Shown: piece after piece, positions 1 through 5,586 of the stretch
Layout of the letters: each line of letters opens with the position of its first letter
Numbering within the stretch: position 1 is the stretch's first letter
NCBI GenBank assembly: GCA_016764115.1
Contig: JAESSM010000074.1
Coordinates: 1-5,586, forward strand
DNA: 5,586 nt
Direction: 5' to 3'
From: Bacteroidia bacterium
GTDB taxonomy: Bacteria; Bacteroidota; Bacteroidia; JAESSM01; NORP286
Program-made: the position numbers and the translations under genes
Notes under the pieces: generated by a model
What the model saw: the letters and a program-made list of their open reading frames with translations, nothing else
Told to the model about the DNA's origin: nothing
The model's database searches: none

Positions 1-1106
1 CCATTTCCATCAAAATCAAAAGGAACTTCCATTGCTTCATCAGTGCCATAAAAAATAATTTCCATTGCTTCATCAGATATTTTGGATAATGGCGTATCTA
101 AATCAAAATCATTGAGTTTGCCAATAGCTTCAATTTGTCTCTGTAACAAAGGTGTTTTGATCGTGTTTAAGGGAGCCAGTCCACCTTTTGCAATGCTTAG
201 TTTTTTATCTGGAATTAGTGCTCCAACATTAACCTCTTTTATTATTCCCAAGCCATTACATTTCGGGCATGCGCCATAAGGAGAATTGAATGAGAAGCAA
301 TTCGGAGCTGGTTCGTCATAGGCAATGCCTGTGGTTGGGCACATCAAATACTTGCTGTAACTGTGAAGTGTGGGGTCTTTTTTGTCCTCAACTTCAAGAA
401 CGATCATAGATCCGTTACCCATTTTTAAGGCAAGGTCGGTAGATTGTGAGATTCTGGTGTGGGCTGATTCGTTTACATGAAGTTTATCAATAACGATCTC
501 AATATCATGCGTTTTGAATCTTTCGATCTGCATATCTTCAAGCAAATCAGTTATTTTACCGTCAATTCTTGCTTTTAGAAATCCTTTTTTCCTATATCGA
601 TCAAATAACTCTCTATAATGTCCCTTTCTTCCTTTAACAACGGGAGCTAAAATGATGATCTTTTTTTCGTCTAGTTTTTCTGAAATGTTATTCACTATTT
701 GATCATGAGAAAATTTGACCATTTTCTCACCGGTATTGTATGAATAAGCTTCTCCGATTCGTGCATAAAGCAAACGGAGGAAATCGTAAATCTCAGTAAT
801 TGTTCCTACTGTTGACCTTGGATTTTTTGAAGTTGTTTTTTGCTCTATAGAAATTACAGGGCTTAGTCCTGAAATCTTGTCGACATCTGGTCTTTCGAGA
901 GTCCCTAGGAATTGCCTCGCATATGCGGAAAATGTCTCTATATATCTTCGTTGACCTTCTGCATAAAGTGTGTCAAATGCAAGGGAAGACTTTCCACTTC
1001 CACTCAGACCGGTAACAACTACGAGTTTATTTCTAGGAAATGTAACATCAATATTCTTTAAATTATGAACTCGGGCACCGTATATTTCTACTAATTCTTC
1101 AGGCAT
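1..1106 (-). CDS. uvrA: UvrA, excinuclease ABC subunit A (N-terminal 368 residues, cut by window edge)
   Basis: UvrA is the damage-sensing ATPase of nucleotide-excision repair; it works as a dimer in the cytoplasm and loads UvrB at lesions. The reading frame is open from the ATG at 1106 to the left edge, giving 368 of the roughly 940 residues usual for the family. The start gives the family-typical opening (MPEELVEIYGARVHNLKNI). Visible parts are Walker A GLSGSGKSS at 33-41, the motif YAEGQRRYIETFSAYARQFL at 48-67, a Q-loop SIEQK at 86-90, the UvrB-binding insert at about 120-250, and the first zinc region at 256-283 ending in FSFNSPYGACPKCNGLG. In that zinc region only C256, C280 and C283 of the usual four cysteines are present, because T259 replaces the second; C270 lies nearby. 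The second ATPase half and the second zinc finger are outside the window. The gene has its own promoter at 1142-1134. Identification is secure; which UvrA paralogue it is cannot be judged. Confidence 0.97.
   Translation of the reverse strand, partial: MPEELVEIYGARVHNLKNIDVTFPRNKLVVVTGLSGSGKSSLAFDTLYAEGQRRYIETFSAYARQFLGTLERPDVDKISGLSPVISIEQKTTSKNPRSTVGTITEIYDFLRLLYARIGEAYSYNTGEKMVKFSHDQIVNNISEKLDEKKIIILAPVVKGRKGHYRELFDRYRKKGFLKARIDGKITDLLEDMQIERFKTHDIEIVIDKLHVNESAHTRISQSTDLALKMGNGSMIVLEVEDKKDPTLHSYSKYLMCPTTGIAYDEPAPNCFSFNSPYGACPKCNGLGIIKEVNVGALIPDKKLSIAKGGLAPLNTIKTPLLQRQIEAIGKLNDFDLDTPLSKISDEAMEIIFYGTDEAMEVPFDFDGN
27..76. repeat. 17-bp direct repeat with 33-bp period inside uvrA
   Basis: The 17-mer TTCCATTGCTTCATCAG occurs at 27-43 and again, identically, at 60-76. 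The period of 33 bp is exactly 11 codons, so the repeat keeps the uvrA frame and encodes DEAME twice (residues 345-349 and 356-360). This may reflect a small in-frame duplication or chance similarity in a variable part of UvrA. Confidence 0.6.
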
Positions 1107-1133
1107 GCTTTACTAAGTATTTTAAAAAGCGGT

Positions 1134-1142
1134 GCAAATATA
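1134..1142 (-). promoter_or_regulatory. -7 element of the uvrA promoter (TATATTTGC)
   Basis: Read on the minus strand this is TATATTTGC, an exact match to the Bacteroidota -7 consensus TAnnTTTG. It ends 27 bp before the uvrA ATG, which would leave a leader of about 20 nt. The -33 position, 19 bp upstream, carries TTCC and so matches the TTG consensus only weakly. No Shine-Dalgarno sequence precedes the ATG, as is common in this phylum. Confidence 0.55.
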
Positions 1143-1163
1143 CGAATGGTAAGCGTTTTATGG

Positions 1164-1180
1164 AACGGAAATATTCCGTT
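1164..1180. promoter_or_regulatory. Perfect inverted repeat over the uvrA -33 region, possible operator
   Basis: AACGGAA-ATA-TTCCGTT has perfect 7-bp arms around 3 bp. It covers or abuts the expected -33 position of the uvrA promoter, where a regulator could block or aid RNA polymerase. The bound protein is unknown; a damage-response regulator is an inference from the gene downstream only. A short RNA hairpin is unlikely because the site lies upstream of the predicted transcription start. Confidence 0.35.
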
Positions 1181-1181
1181 T

Positions 1182-1200
1182 AATAAGGAAATTACTTATT
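1182..1200. repeat. Second short inverted repeat upstream of uvrA
   Basis: AATAAG and CTTATT form perfect 6-bp arms around 7 bp. The site lies next to the 1164-1180 palindrome, and the two share a GGAAAT element spaced exactly 20 bp apart (1167 and 1187), about two helical turns. This could be a second half of a compound binding site, but in such AT-rich DNA chance is a serious alternative. Confidence 0.25.
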
Positions 1201-1263
1201 CAACACTAAAATATGCGAAAAATTGAGGTCATATTGGGCCTGCCTATCCGTTAGACAAAGATG

Positions 1264-1289
1264 TCGAATATTGACCGTCAACGCTTCGA
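1264..1289. repeat. Compound inverted repeat (hairpin) between the transglycosylase gene and uvrA
   Basis: Outer arms TCGAA (1264-1268) and TTCGA (1285-1289) enclose an inner perfect palindrome TTGAC-C-GTCAA (1271-1281), separated by a small asymmetric internal loop. It lies 65-90 bp after the stop of the upstream gene on the minus strand, but no T-run follows the stem in either direction, so it does not look like a standard intrinsic terminator. It overlaps the candidate dispersed repeat at 1277-1306. Confidence 0.4.
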
Positions 1290-1306
1290 AAACTCAGTCT
1301 GACTAC
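1277..1306. repeat. Possible decayed dispersed Bacteroidota intergenic repeat
   Basis: The core at 1284-1303 (CTTCGAAAACTCAGTCTGAC) resembles, with about one substitution and one missing base, an intergenic sequence I recall as abundant in many Bacteroidota genomes, with a CTTCGACAAG start and a CTCAGTCTGAC end. The surrounding 1230-1306 stretch is visibly richer in G and C than the rest of the gap and has no coding signal. The family assignment is from memory and was not searched. Confidence 0.35.
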
Positions 1307-1353
1307 CCATAAATTGATAAATGAGTTACTAAAATATAAAACAAGAAAGATAG

Positions 1354-2688
1354 TTATTCAGTATTCTCGGTTTGCTCTAATGGGGAGGTTATATCATCAG
1401 GTTCGGTAAAAATAATGAGCTGCTGATTTTCATTTAAGAAAGTTTGAGTTAATCCATTCCAGTCCATAATATCCTGAACTTTGATTTTGTATTCTTTCGC
1501 GATCATGTTGATGTCTTCTCCAGGTTGAACAATGTGAATCAATTCGTTTAGGTTTAATTTATCTTTTTCATGACTCAACATTTCTGTTTCAAGGCCTTTT
1601 AGGTAATATTCATTATTTGCTAAAGGATCAAAATCAAGTTTAGGAATTTTTATAGTGTATTCTTTGTGGGATTTATTAGTCAAATAGGAATCTCTAAGCC
1701 AGGGGTTAAATATCTTGAGCATTTTGTAATTGATGCCATGTTGAAACGAAAAGTTGGCGAAATTGGTAACCGCTGTATCAATTTTAATTTCCTTAAAATC
1801 AATCGATTGATAAAGATCTTCATCTCTATAAATGAAACCATATCTTGAAGGATCATTTAGTATTTCTTTTAATGCCAACAGCCGGAAAATGTACCTTGAA
1901 GTTTCAGCGTTTAGTATTAGATCATAATATGCATTTACTTTTTGACGGTTCAATTGTCGCTTTATTCCGGTAATTCCCATGTTGTATGATGCAGCTACTA
2001 TTGTCCAGTTACCAAATACGTCATATGAATGTGATAAATATTTACAAGCAGCCTCAGTTGCTAATTCTACATGGTAACGCTCATCAACATTTCCGTTTAC
2101 TTCTAAGCCATACTGAATAGCTGTTTGCTTTAGTATTTGCCAAAATCCAACCGCTTTTTTAGGGGAAATCACATTAGATAAACCACTTTCAGCTAATGGT
2201 AAATAAATGAAATCTTCAGGAATTCCATGTTCTTTCAAAATGGGCTTTATAATAGGGAACCACCTGTTAGCACGTTTATGATGAAGTAAAGTTTGTGAAT
2301 GGAAGTAGGTATTAACCAATAATTCTCTGTCTAACCGCTCCTTTACATTGAAGTCTTCAAGTGGTACACGTTCCCCTGCAAAGTCCAGTTTGTTCGGAAT
2401 ACCTAGTGAATAAATATGGTAATTCTCTCTAAACTGACGCTCGTATCGATTGTGTTCTTCATCTGTGCTAAAACTAAAAAGTTTTATAAGCACGATGATA
2501 CACACAAACGAAATGAGTGTGTAGGCTGCATTTCTCATAAAGGCCGAGAAAGAAAATTTGTTGGCTATTAGAAAACGTGGAATTAGTTTTCTAATGTTTT
2601 CCCCGTTATTAGTTAGTATTCGGCATGTATACTTACGCAAATTTACGATAAATGTTCTAAAATTCATGTGTTTATAATTGATTTTCAT
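1354..2688 (-). CDS. Membrane-anchored lytic transglycosylase, SLT domain plus one LysM (MltD-like)
   Basis: Lytic transglycosylases cleave the MurNAc-GlcNAc bond of peptidoglycan, forming 1,6-anhydro ends, and act in the periplasm. The protein has 444 residues. A hydrophobic segment at about 53-72 is the likely membrane anchor or signal. The SLT (goose-lysozyme-like) domain spans about 140-275, with the catalytic glutamate E167 in LPLAESGLS, then KKAVGFWQILKQTAIQYGL (178-195), VAASYNMGITGI (231-242) and SRYIFRLLALKEI (264-276). One LysM peptidoglycan-binding repeat lies at about 383-427, followed by a short polar tail. E. coli MltD has the same order but two LysM repeats. The start is uncertain: the ATG at 2688 adds about 50 basic residues before the anchor, whereas the ATG at 2538 (M51) would place the hydrophobic stretch right at the N-terminus, as in usual members. 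The gap to the receptor gene is 66 bp with no clear promoter, so co-transcription is possible. Confidence 0.9.
   Translation of the reverse strand: MKINYKHMNFRTFIVNLRKYTCRILTNNGENIRKLIPRFLIANKFSFSAFMRNAAYTLISFVCIIVLIKLFSFSTDEEHNRYERQFRENYHIYSLGIPNKLDFAGERVPLEDFNVKERLDRELLVNTYFHSQTLLHHKRANRWFPIIKPILKEHGIPEDFIYLPLAESGLSNVISPKKAVGFWQILKQTAIQYGLEVNGNVDERYHVELATEAACKYLSHSYDVFGNWTIVAASYNMGITGIKRQLNRQKVNAYYDLILNAETSRYIFRLLALKEILNDPSRYGFIYRDEDLYQSIDFKEIKIDTAVTNFANFSFQHGINYKMLKIFNPWLRDSYLTNKSHKEYTIKIPKLDFDPLANNEYYLKGLETEMLSHEKDKLNLNELIHIVQPGEDINMIAKEYKIKVQDIMDWNGLTQTFLNENQQLIIFTEPDDITSPLEQTENTE
2637..2645 (-). promoter_or_regulatory. Possible internal -7 element supporting a later transglycosylase start
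   Basis: On the minus strand this reads TAAATTTGC, matching TAnnTTTG. It lies 43 bp inside the long form of the transglycosylase gene and about 100 bp before the alternative ATG at 2538. No TTG is found at the proper -33 distance, so the match may be chance in AT-rich DNA. Confidence 0.2.
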
Positions 2689-2754
2689 TGGGCACTTGGA
2701 ACCACCTAATAATCATTCGCATTGGTATTAAAGGGTTTAGCATGTTGGTTTCAT

Positions 2755-5217
2755 TTAAAAAGAGAAATAGTAGGTTGCATTAAAATTTCTTCCCGAAGCA
2801 TTAATGCCAGAACTAAAAACCCGGTAATTTACATCAAACAGATTTTCAATTATAAAGTTTAACCTGCTCTTATCACTGATTATCCATGCTGTGCTAAGAT
2901 TGTAGATTATCCAGTTAGGGTTTCCGGTTGCTGGAATTCTATTGTCATTTAGCTCTACATTGCTCATTTGATTGATCTTTTTAGCAGCATTGTATATTAT
3001 GTTCAATCCCATATGGAAAGTTGTTCCAGTTTTTTTAACTCCGAAAATTCCTTTTAACGGAGGTATGCCAGTTAAGGGCTCGTTACCGGAAACATCCCAT
3101 CCTTGTGTATAACTAACGCCACCAGTAATTTTCCATGAATTTCTTATATCTGTATAGTCCAATTTTAAAGGTGTTCCGTATATATATGCATACCCAGTGT
3201 TTGCTTTACTGTAATAGTAATATTTATCCTGACCATCAAAATGGAATGCAGAATCAAGAAAAGTGGTAGGTGCTCTTACAATTGCATTGAACAAATAACT
3301 GTAATATGGATTCAGGGAAATAGTTGTGCTGGAATTTTCATTGGGTTTATAATAGCTGATCTCAAAATCAGAATTAATAATATACTCAGGTTTGATATTT
3401 GAGTTAGGTACTTCGTAAATAAAGCCTGCTCCTTCGCCAAGTTTTGCTAAGTCATCTAAGTTTGGAGTTCGAAACCCTGATGAAATGTTATAGCGAATTT
3501 TTAGATCATTAAACTTAGAAAGTATACCGAAATTTCCTGATGGTGCAAAAGAACTTTGTTCCGTATTCTCTATGGTCTCATTGAAAGAATTATAGGTATC
3601 CTCAGCAAACGCTACGTTCAGATCTGAATAGTTGATCCTCATTCCTGTATTAATAATCAAATTCTTTTTATGGTTGATATTGAAATTAACATATGCACCA
3701 CCGTGTCTAAAAGTTGAACCATCAGGATATCTTCCCGAAACTCTTGTTTCTTTAAAACTAACTATTTGTTCTTCGTATCCTTCACTGGCAATTTGCTCTG
3801 CTATTAACTCTATACCATAATTGAGTTGATGCTTTTTTCTTCCCAGATCGGATTTTATGAAATGTGTGTTAAAGTTGTAGATATCTAATATGTCTCTTTC
3901 TTTTAGTCTTATCGGATTTTTAAATTTTCTAATCACTCTGCCTTCATGGATCTTCTGATAAGCCATGTTGATATATATATGATCATAAAATGAGCTTGAT
4001 TTTTTGATCTCCAATGTATTGCCGAACATGAATCTACTGTAAGGATCATAATACCATTCGGCATATTTTGCTGAAGCACTATCAATGTTCAATTGAAGTT
4101 TATCAAACCTGTTTACTTTTTCCATTGAATTGAACTGAAAATTAGCAGTGTAATTAACATTACTATTCAATCTTATCTTGAATTTTTGGATTGCAGAAAG
4201 CTGACTATGGTCTGTTCTTTTTTGTATATAACGATTTTGGTTCGCCTCTATCTTATCACGTATGGTATCTCCAACAATTTGTGAAACAGTATAATAATTC
4301 ACATCTCCCAAGCCAATATTCTTGATCTTTCCTTTTTTTGAATCGCCAAATGTCTTATAAGTTATACTCGATAAAGATGCCCAATTGCAGAAACCTATAT
4401 TTAGATCAGCGTGGGTACTGAGTTCGTTGGAGGCAGAAGTTGTTTTTACATAGTAGTTACCAAAAGTATTTGGCTTCTCATTGATCTTGCCGATTATAGG
4501 ATCTTTTGTTTTGAGATGAATTGTTCCACCCAAGGCATCGCTCCCATATAATGAAGAGGATGGCCCATAAATAACATCCATTTGTTTAAGTACGGATTCA
4601 TCAAGCAGTAGTATGTTGTGCACGTGCCTGCCTCTGTATATTGCATTGTTCATTCGGATTCCGTCCACCATTAAAAGGACCTTATTTGCTTCCAAGCCTC
4701 TAAGAATTGGAGAACCTCCTCCTCCTTGGGTCCTCTGAATAAATATATTTGGATTTGCTTCGAGCACGTCCGCTGTGTTAGTAGCATTTAAAGACTTTAC
4801 ATCTCTTGCTGAAATGATATCCAGCTTTTGAGTCAGGTCTTTGTGATAACTATCCGGGGGTTTTGCGGAAATCTCGATCGGCCCTAATTCAAATACTTTC
4901 TCCTGAAGAATAACTATTTTGTTTTTAATGTCATTCTTAAATGGCCCTTTAATAATTTGATCCTCAAATGACTGATGAGAAATAAATACATAATTTGTAT
5001 TTGAAGGTACTTGCATTTTAAATTTGCCAGTGCTGTCTGTAACAGTTTGACATTCATCAGCATTCTCGCAAAATATGTGAGCCTCTGCAACTCCTTTAAG
5101 CGGATTACCTCCTAGTATTTGTCCTTCAATAGAAATGGTTTGCCCCCAGGAAATAATTGGTAAAAAAAATATGATGAACGATATAAAGTACTTCGTTCTG
5201 GATTCAGTGTATATCAT
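2755..5217 (-). CDS. TonB-dependent outer-membrane receptor (haem- or siderophore-receptor type, ligand unknown)
   Basis: The protein forms an outer-membrane barrel that imports a scarce ligand using energy from TonB-ExbBD. It has 820 residues and is complete. A signal peptide (1-26) ends in SWGQ, with cleavage likely before T27. Residues 28-108 form a carboxypeptidase-regulatory-like domain typical of Bacteroidota receptors, with two cysteines (C50, C56) that could pair. LGPIEISA (111-118) occupies the place of the usual TonB-box-like sequence. The plug spans about 127-236, with GGGGSPILRG (165-174), VDGIRMNNA (184-192) and YGPSSSLYGSDALGG (217-231). The barrel follows to the end, with GFRTPNLDDL (581-590), PNSNIKPEY (604-612), ENLFDVNYRV (791-800) and a terminal phenylalanine, the barrel-assembly signal. 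FRTPN and PNSNIKPE resemble the FRAP and NPNL boxes of haem receptors, but no histidine lies between them, so haem is not established. No SusD-like partner is adjacent, which argues against a glycan-utilization pair. A strong promoter precedes the gene. Confidence 0.93.
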   Translation of the reverse strand: MIYTESRTKYFISFIIFFLPIISWGQTISIEGQILGGNPLKGVAEAHIFCENADECQTVTDSTGKFKMQVPSNTNYVFISHQSFEDQIIKGPFKNDIKNKIVILQEKVFELGPIEISAKPPDSYHKDLTQKLDIISARDVKSLNATNTADVLEANPNIFIQRTQGGGGSPILRGLEANKVLLMVDGIRMNNAIYRGRHVHNILLLDESVLKQMDVIYGPSSSLYGSDALGGTIHLKTKDPIIGKINEKPNTFGNYYVKTTSASNELSTHADLNIGFCNWASLSSITYKTFGDSKKGKIKNIGLGDVNYYTVSQIVGDTIRDKIEANQNRYIQKRTDHSQLSAIQKFKIRLNSNVNYTANFQFNSMEKVNRFDKLQLNIDSASAKYAEWYYDPYSRFMFGNTLEIKKSSSFYDHIYINMAYQKIHEGRVIRKFKNPIRLKERDILDIYNFNTHFIKSDLGRKKHQLNYGIELIAEQIASEGYEEQIVSFKETRVSGRYPDGSTFRHGGAYVNFNINHKKNLIINTGMRINYSDLNVAFAEDTYNSFNETIENTEQSSFAPSGNFGILSKFNDLKIRYNISSGFRTPNLDDLAKLGEGAGFIYEVPNSNIKPEYIINSDFEISYYKPNENSSTTISLNPYYSYLFNAIVRAPTTFLDSAFHFDGQDKYYYYSKANTGYAYIYGTPLKLDYTDIRNSWKITGGVSYTQGWDVSGNEPLTGIPPLKGIFGVKKTGTTFHMGLNIIYNAAKKINQMSNVELNDNRIPATGNPNWIIYNLSTAWIISDKSRLNFIIENLFDVNYRVFSSGINASGRNFNATYYFSF

Positions 5218-5247
5218 CCGTTCAATGAACCTTGTCGTGTTTCAATA

Positions 5248-5278
5248 CAAAAGTATTAATTACAATATTTGTACCAAA
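5248..5278 (-). promoter_or_regulatory. Promoter of the TonB-dependent receptor gene (TTTG-N19-TACTTTTG)
   Basis: On the minus strand TTTG (5278-5275) is followed after exactly 19 bp by TACTTTTG (5255-5248), matching both parts of the Bacteroidota housekeeping promoter. Transcription should start near 5242, giving a leader of about 25 nt without a Shine-Dalgarno sequence, which supports the ATG at 5217. Two small inverted repeats overlap it: AATAC-AAAA-GTATT (5244-5257) on the -7 element and TACAA-TAT-TTGTA (5261-5273) in the spacer. I see no good match to a classical Fur box. Confidence 0.65.
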
Positions 5279-5287
5279 GACAAGTTA

Positions 5288-5586
5288 TCAAGATGTTTTC
5301 GTGGAAATAAAATATGAATGGATATTTAGAAAAAGAATGATTGATAATACTGAACAGGAAATTACAAAAGCCAGTAAGACCGAATTATTTTCGTACTTGA
5401 ATTTTACAAGATGCTCTCCTGCCGGCAACATTGCAGAAATAAATAAGCAATTTGATGTGAAGTGCTCGACAGGAATATCGTCAATTAGAACTTGCCATCC
5501 TGTGTAATTGCTCTGTAATAGGGTTATAAGTTGATTATGAGAAGTTTTGGTCTTGACTAATATTTCAGTTGGAGAAAAACGTGTTA
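5288..5586 (-). CDS. YfhO-like membrane protein, C-terminal 98 residues (cut by window edge)
   Basis: This frame is open from the right edge to a TGA at 5290-5288 and encodes 98 residues, but its start lies outside the window. The sequence LLQSNYTGWQVLIDDIPVEH, followed by NCLFISAMLPAGEHLVKFKY, matches the C-terminal soluble part of YfhO-family proteins, whose pattern is YYPGW.a.VDG..v....aN...r...LPAG.H.v.f.Y. A final hydrophobic helix (fragment residues 68-88) comes next, then a short tail, again as in that family. YfhO-type proteins are large polytopic inner-membrane proteins related in layout to GT-C glycosyltransferases; in some Gram-positive bacteria YfhO acts in glycosylation of lipoteichoic acid, but the role in Bacteroidota is not established. 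The stop lies 70 bp before the receptor start, with no visible terminator between. The fold call is good; the function is open. Confidence 0.8.
   Translation of the reverse strand, partial: TRFSPTEILVKTKTSHNQLITLLQSNYTGWQVLIDDIPVEHFTSNCLFISAMLPAGEHLVKFKYENNSVLLAFVISCSVLSIILFLNIHSYFISTKTS

Noticed and set aside
82..279. Plus-strand open frame of 65 codons
   Set aside because: It is antisense to uvrA, which is beyond doubt in this stretch, and its translation has no family features.
1264..1289. Hairpin considered as an intrinsic terminator for the transglycosylase transcript
   Set aside because: No T-run follows the stem on either strand and the stem is interrupted, so it is listed only as an inverted repeat.
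1666..1848. Plus-strand open frame of 60 codons
   Set aside because: It is fully antisense to the transglycosylase gene and shows no promoter or recognizable protein.
2689..2754. Gap between receptor and transglycosylase genes examined for promoter or terminator
   Set aside because: There is no TAnnTTTG element on the minus strand and no stable GC-rich hairpin with T-run, so neither was called.
3632..3820. Plus-strand open frame of 62 codons with a hydrophobic start
   Set aside because: It is antisense to the receptor barrel; the hydrophobic stretch arises from the complement of polar, Asn/Lys-rich barrel codons.
2755..5217. Receptor considered as a SusC-type member of a polysaccharide utilization locus
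   Set aside because: No SusD-like gene or glycan enzymes are adjacent, the length is shorter than typical SusC (about 1000 residues), and the sequence pattern fits the haem/siderophore receptor class.
5135..5317. Plus-strand open frame of 60 codons
   Set aside because: It spans the receptor signal peptide, promoter and the YfhO-like 3' end on the opposite strand; no domain is visible.
5232..5507. Plus-strand open frame of 91 codons
   Set aside because: It lies mostly antisense to the YfhO-like C-terminus, which has clear family motifs, and it also covers the receptor promoter. Its own translation shows no recognizable domain.

Overview
The window is most likely chromosomal DNA from a member of the Bacteroidota, perhaps a marine Cytophagia- or Flavobacteriia-like organism. 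The evidence is AT-rich sequence, promoters of the TTTG...TAnnTTTG type used by this phylum, absence of Shine-Dalgarno sequences, a TonB-dependent receptor with an N-terminal carboxypeptidase-regulatory-like domain, and a signal peptide ending in WGQ. The placement below phylum is a guess.

Every gene I can support is on the minus strand, so the reading order runs from the right edge to the left. (1) 5586-5288: the last 98 residues of a YfhO-like polytopic membrane protein, cut by the window edge. (2) 5217-2755: a complete 820-residue TonB-dependent outer-membrane receptor with a well-formed promoter at 5278-5248. (3) 2688-1354: a membrane-anchored lytic transglycosylase (SLT domain plus one LysM), 66 bp after the receptor; its true start is uncertain. 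(4) 1353-1107: a 247-bp gap with a compound hairpin, a likely decayed dispersed repeat, operator-like inverted repeats and a uvrA promoter. (5) 1106-1: the first 368 residues of UvrA, cut by the left edge.

These genes do not form one obvious pathway. The receptor and the transglycosylase both act in the cell envelope and may share a transcript, since no phylum-type promoter is visible in the gap between them. UvrA (nucleotide-excision repair) has its own promoter. The YfhO-like protein is probably an inner-membrane protein and ends 70 bp before the receptor start.

I looked for an undescribed system and did not find a convincing one. There is no CRISPR array, tRNA, rRNA, transposase, phage gene or defence cassette. 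The observations most worth a second look are the intergenic repeat and palindromes upstream of uvrA, the degenerate first zinc site in UvrA, and the ambiguous start of the transglycosylase. The open frames on the plus strand all lie wholly or largely antisense to real genes and are rejected.
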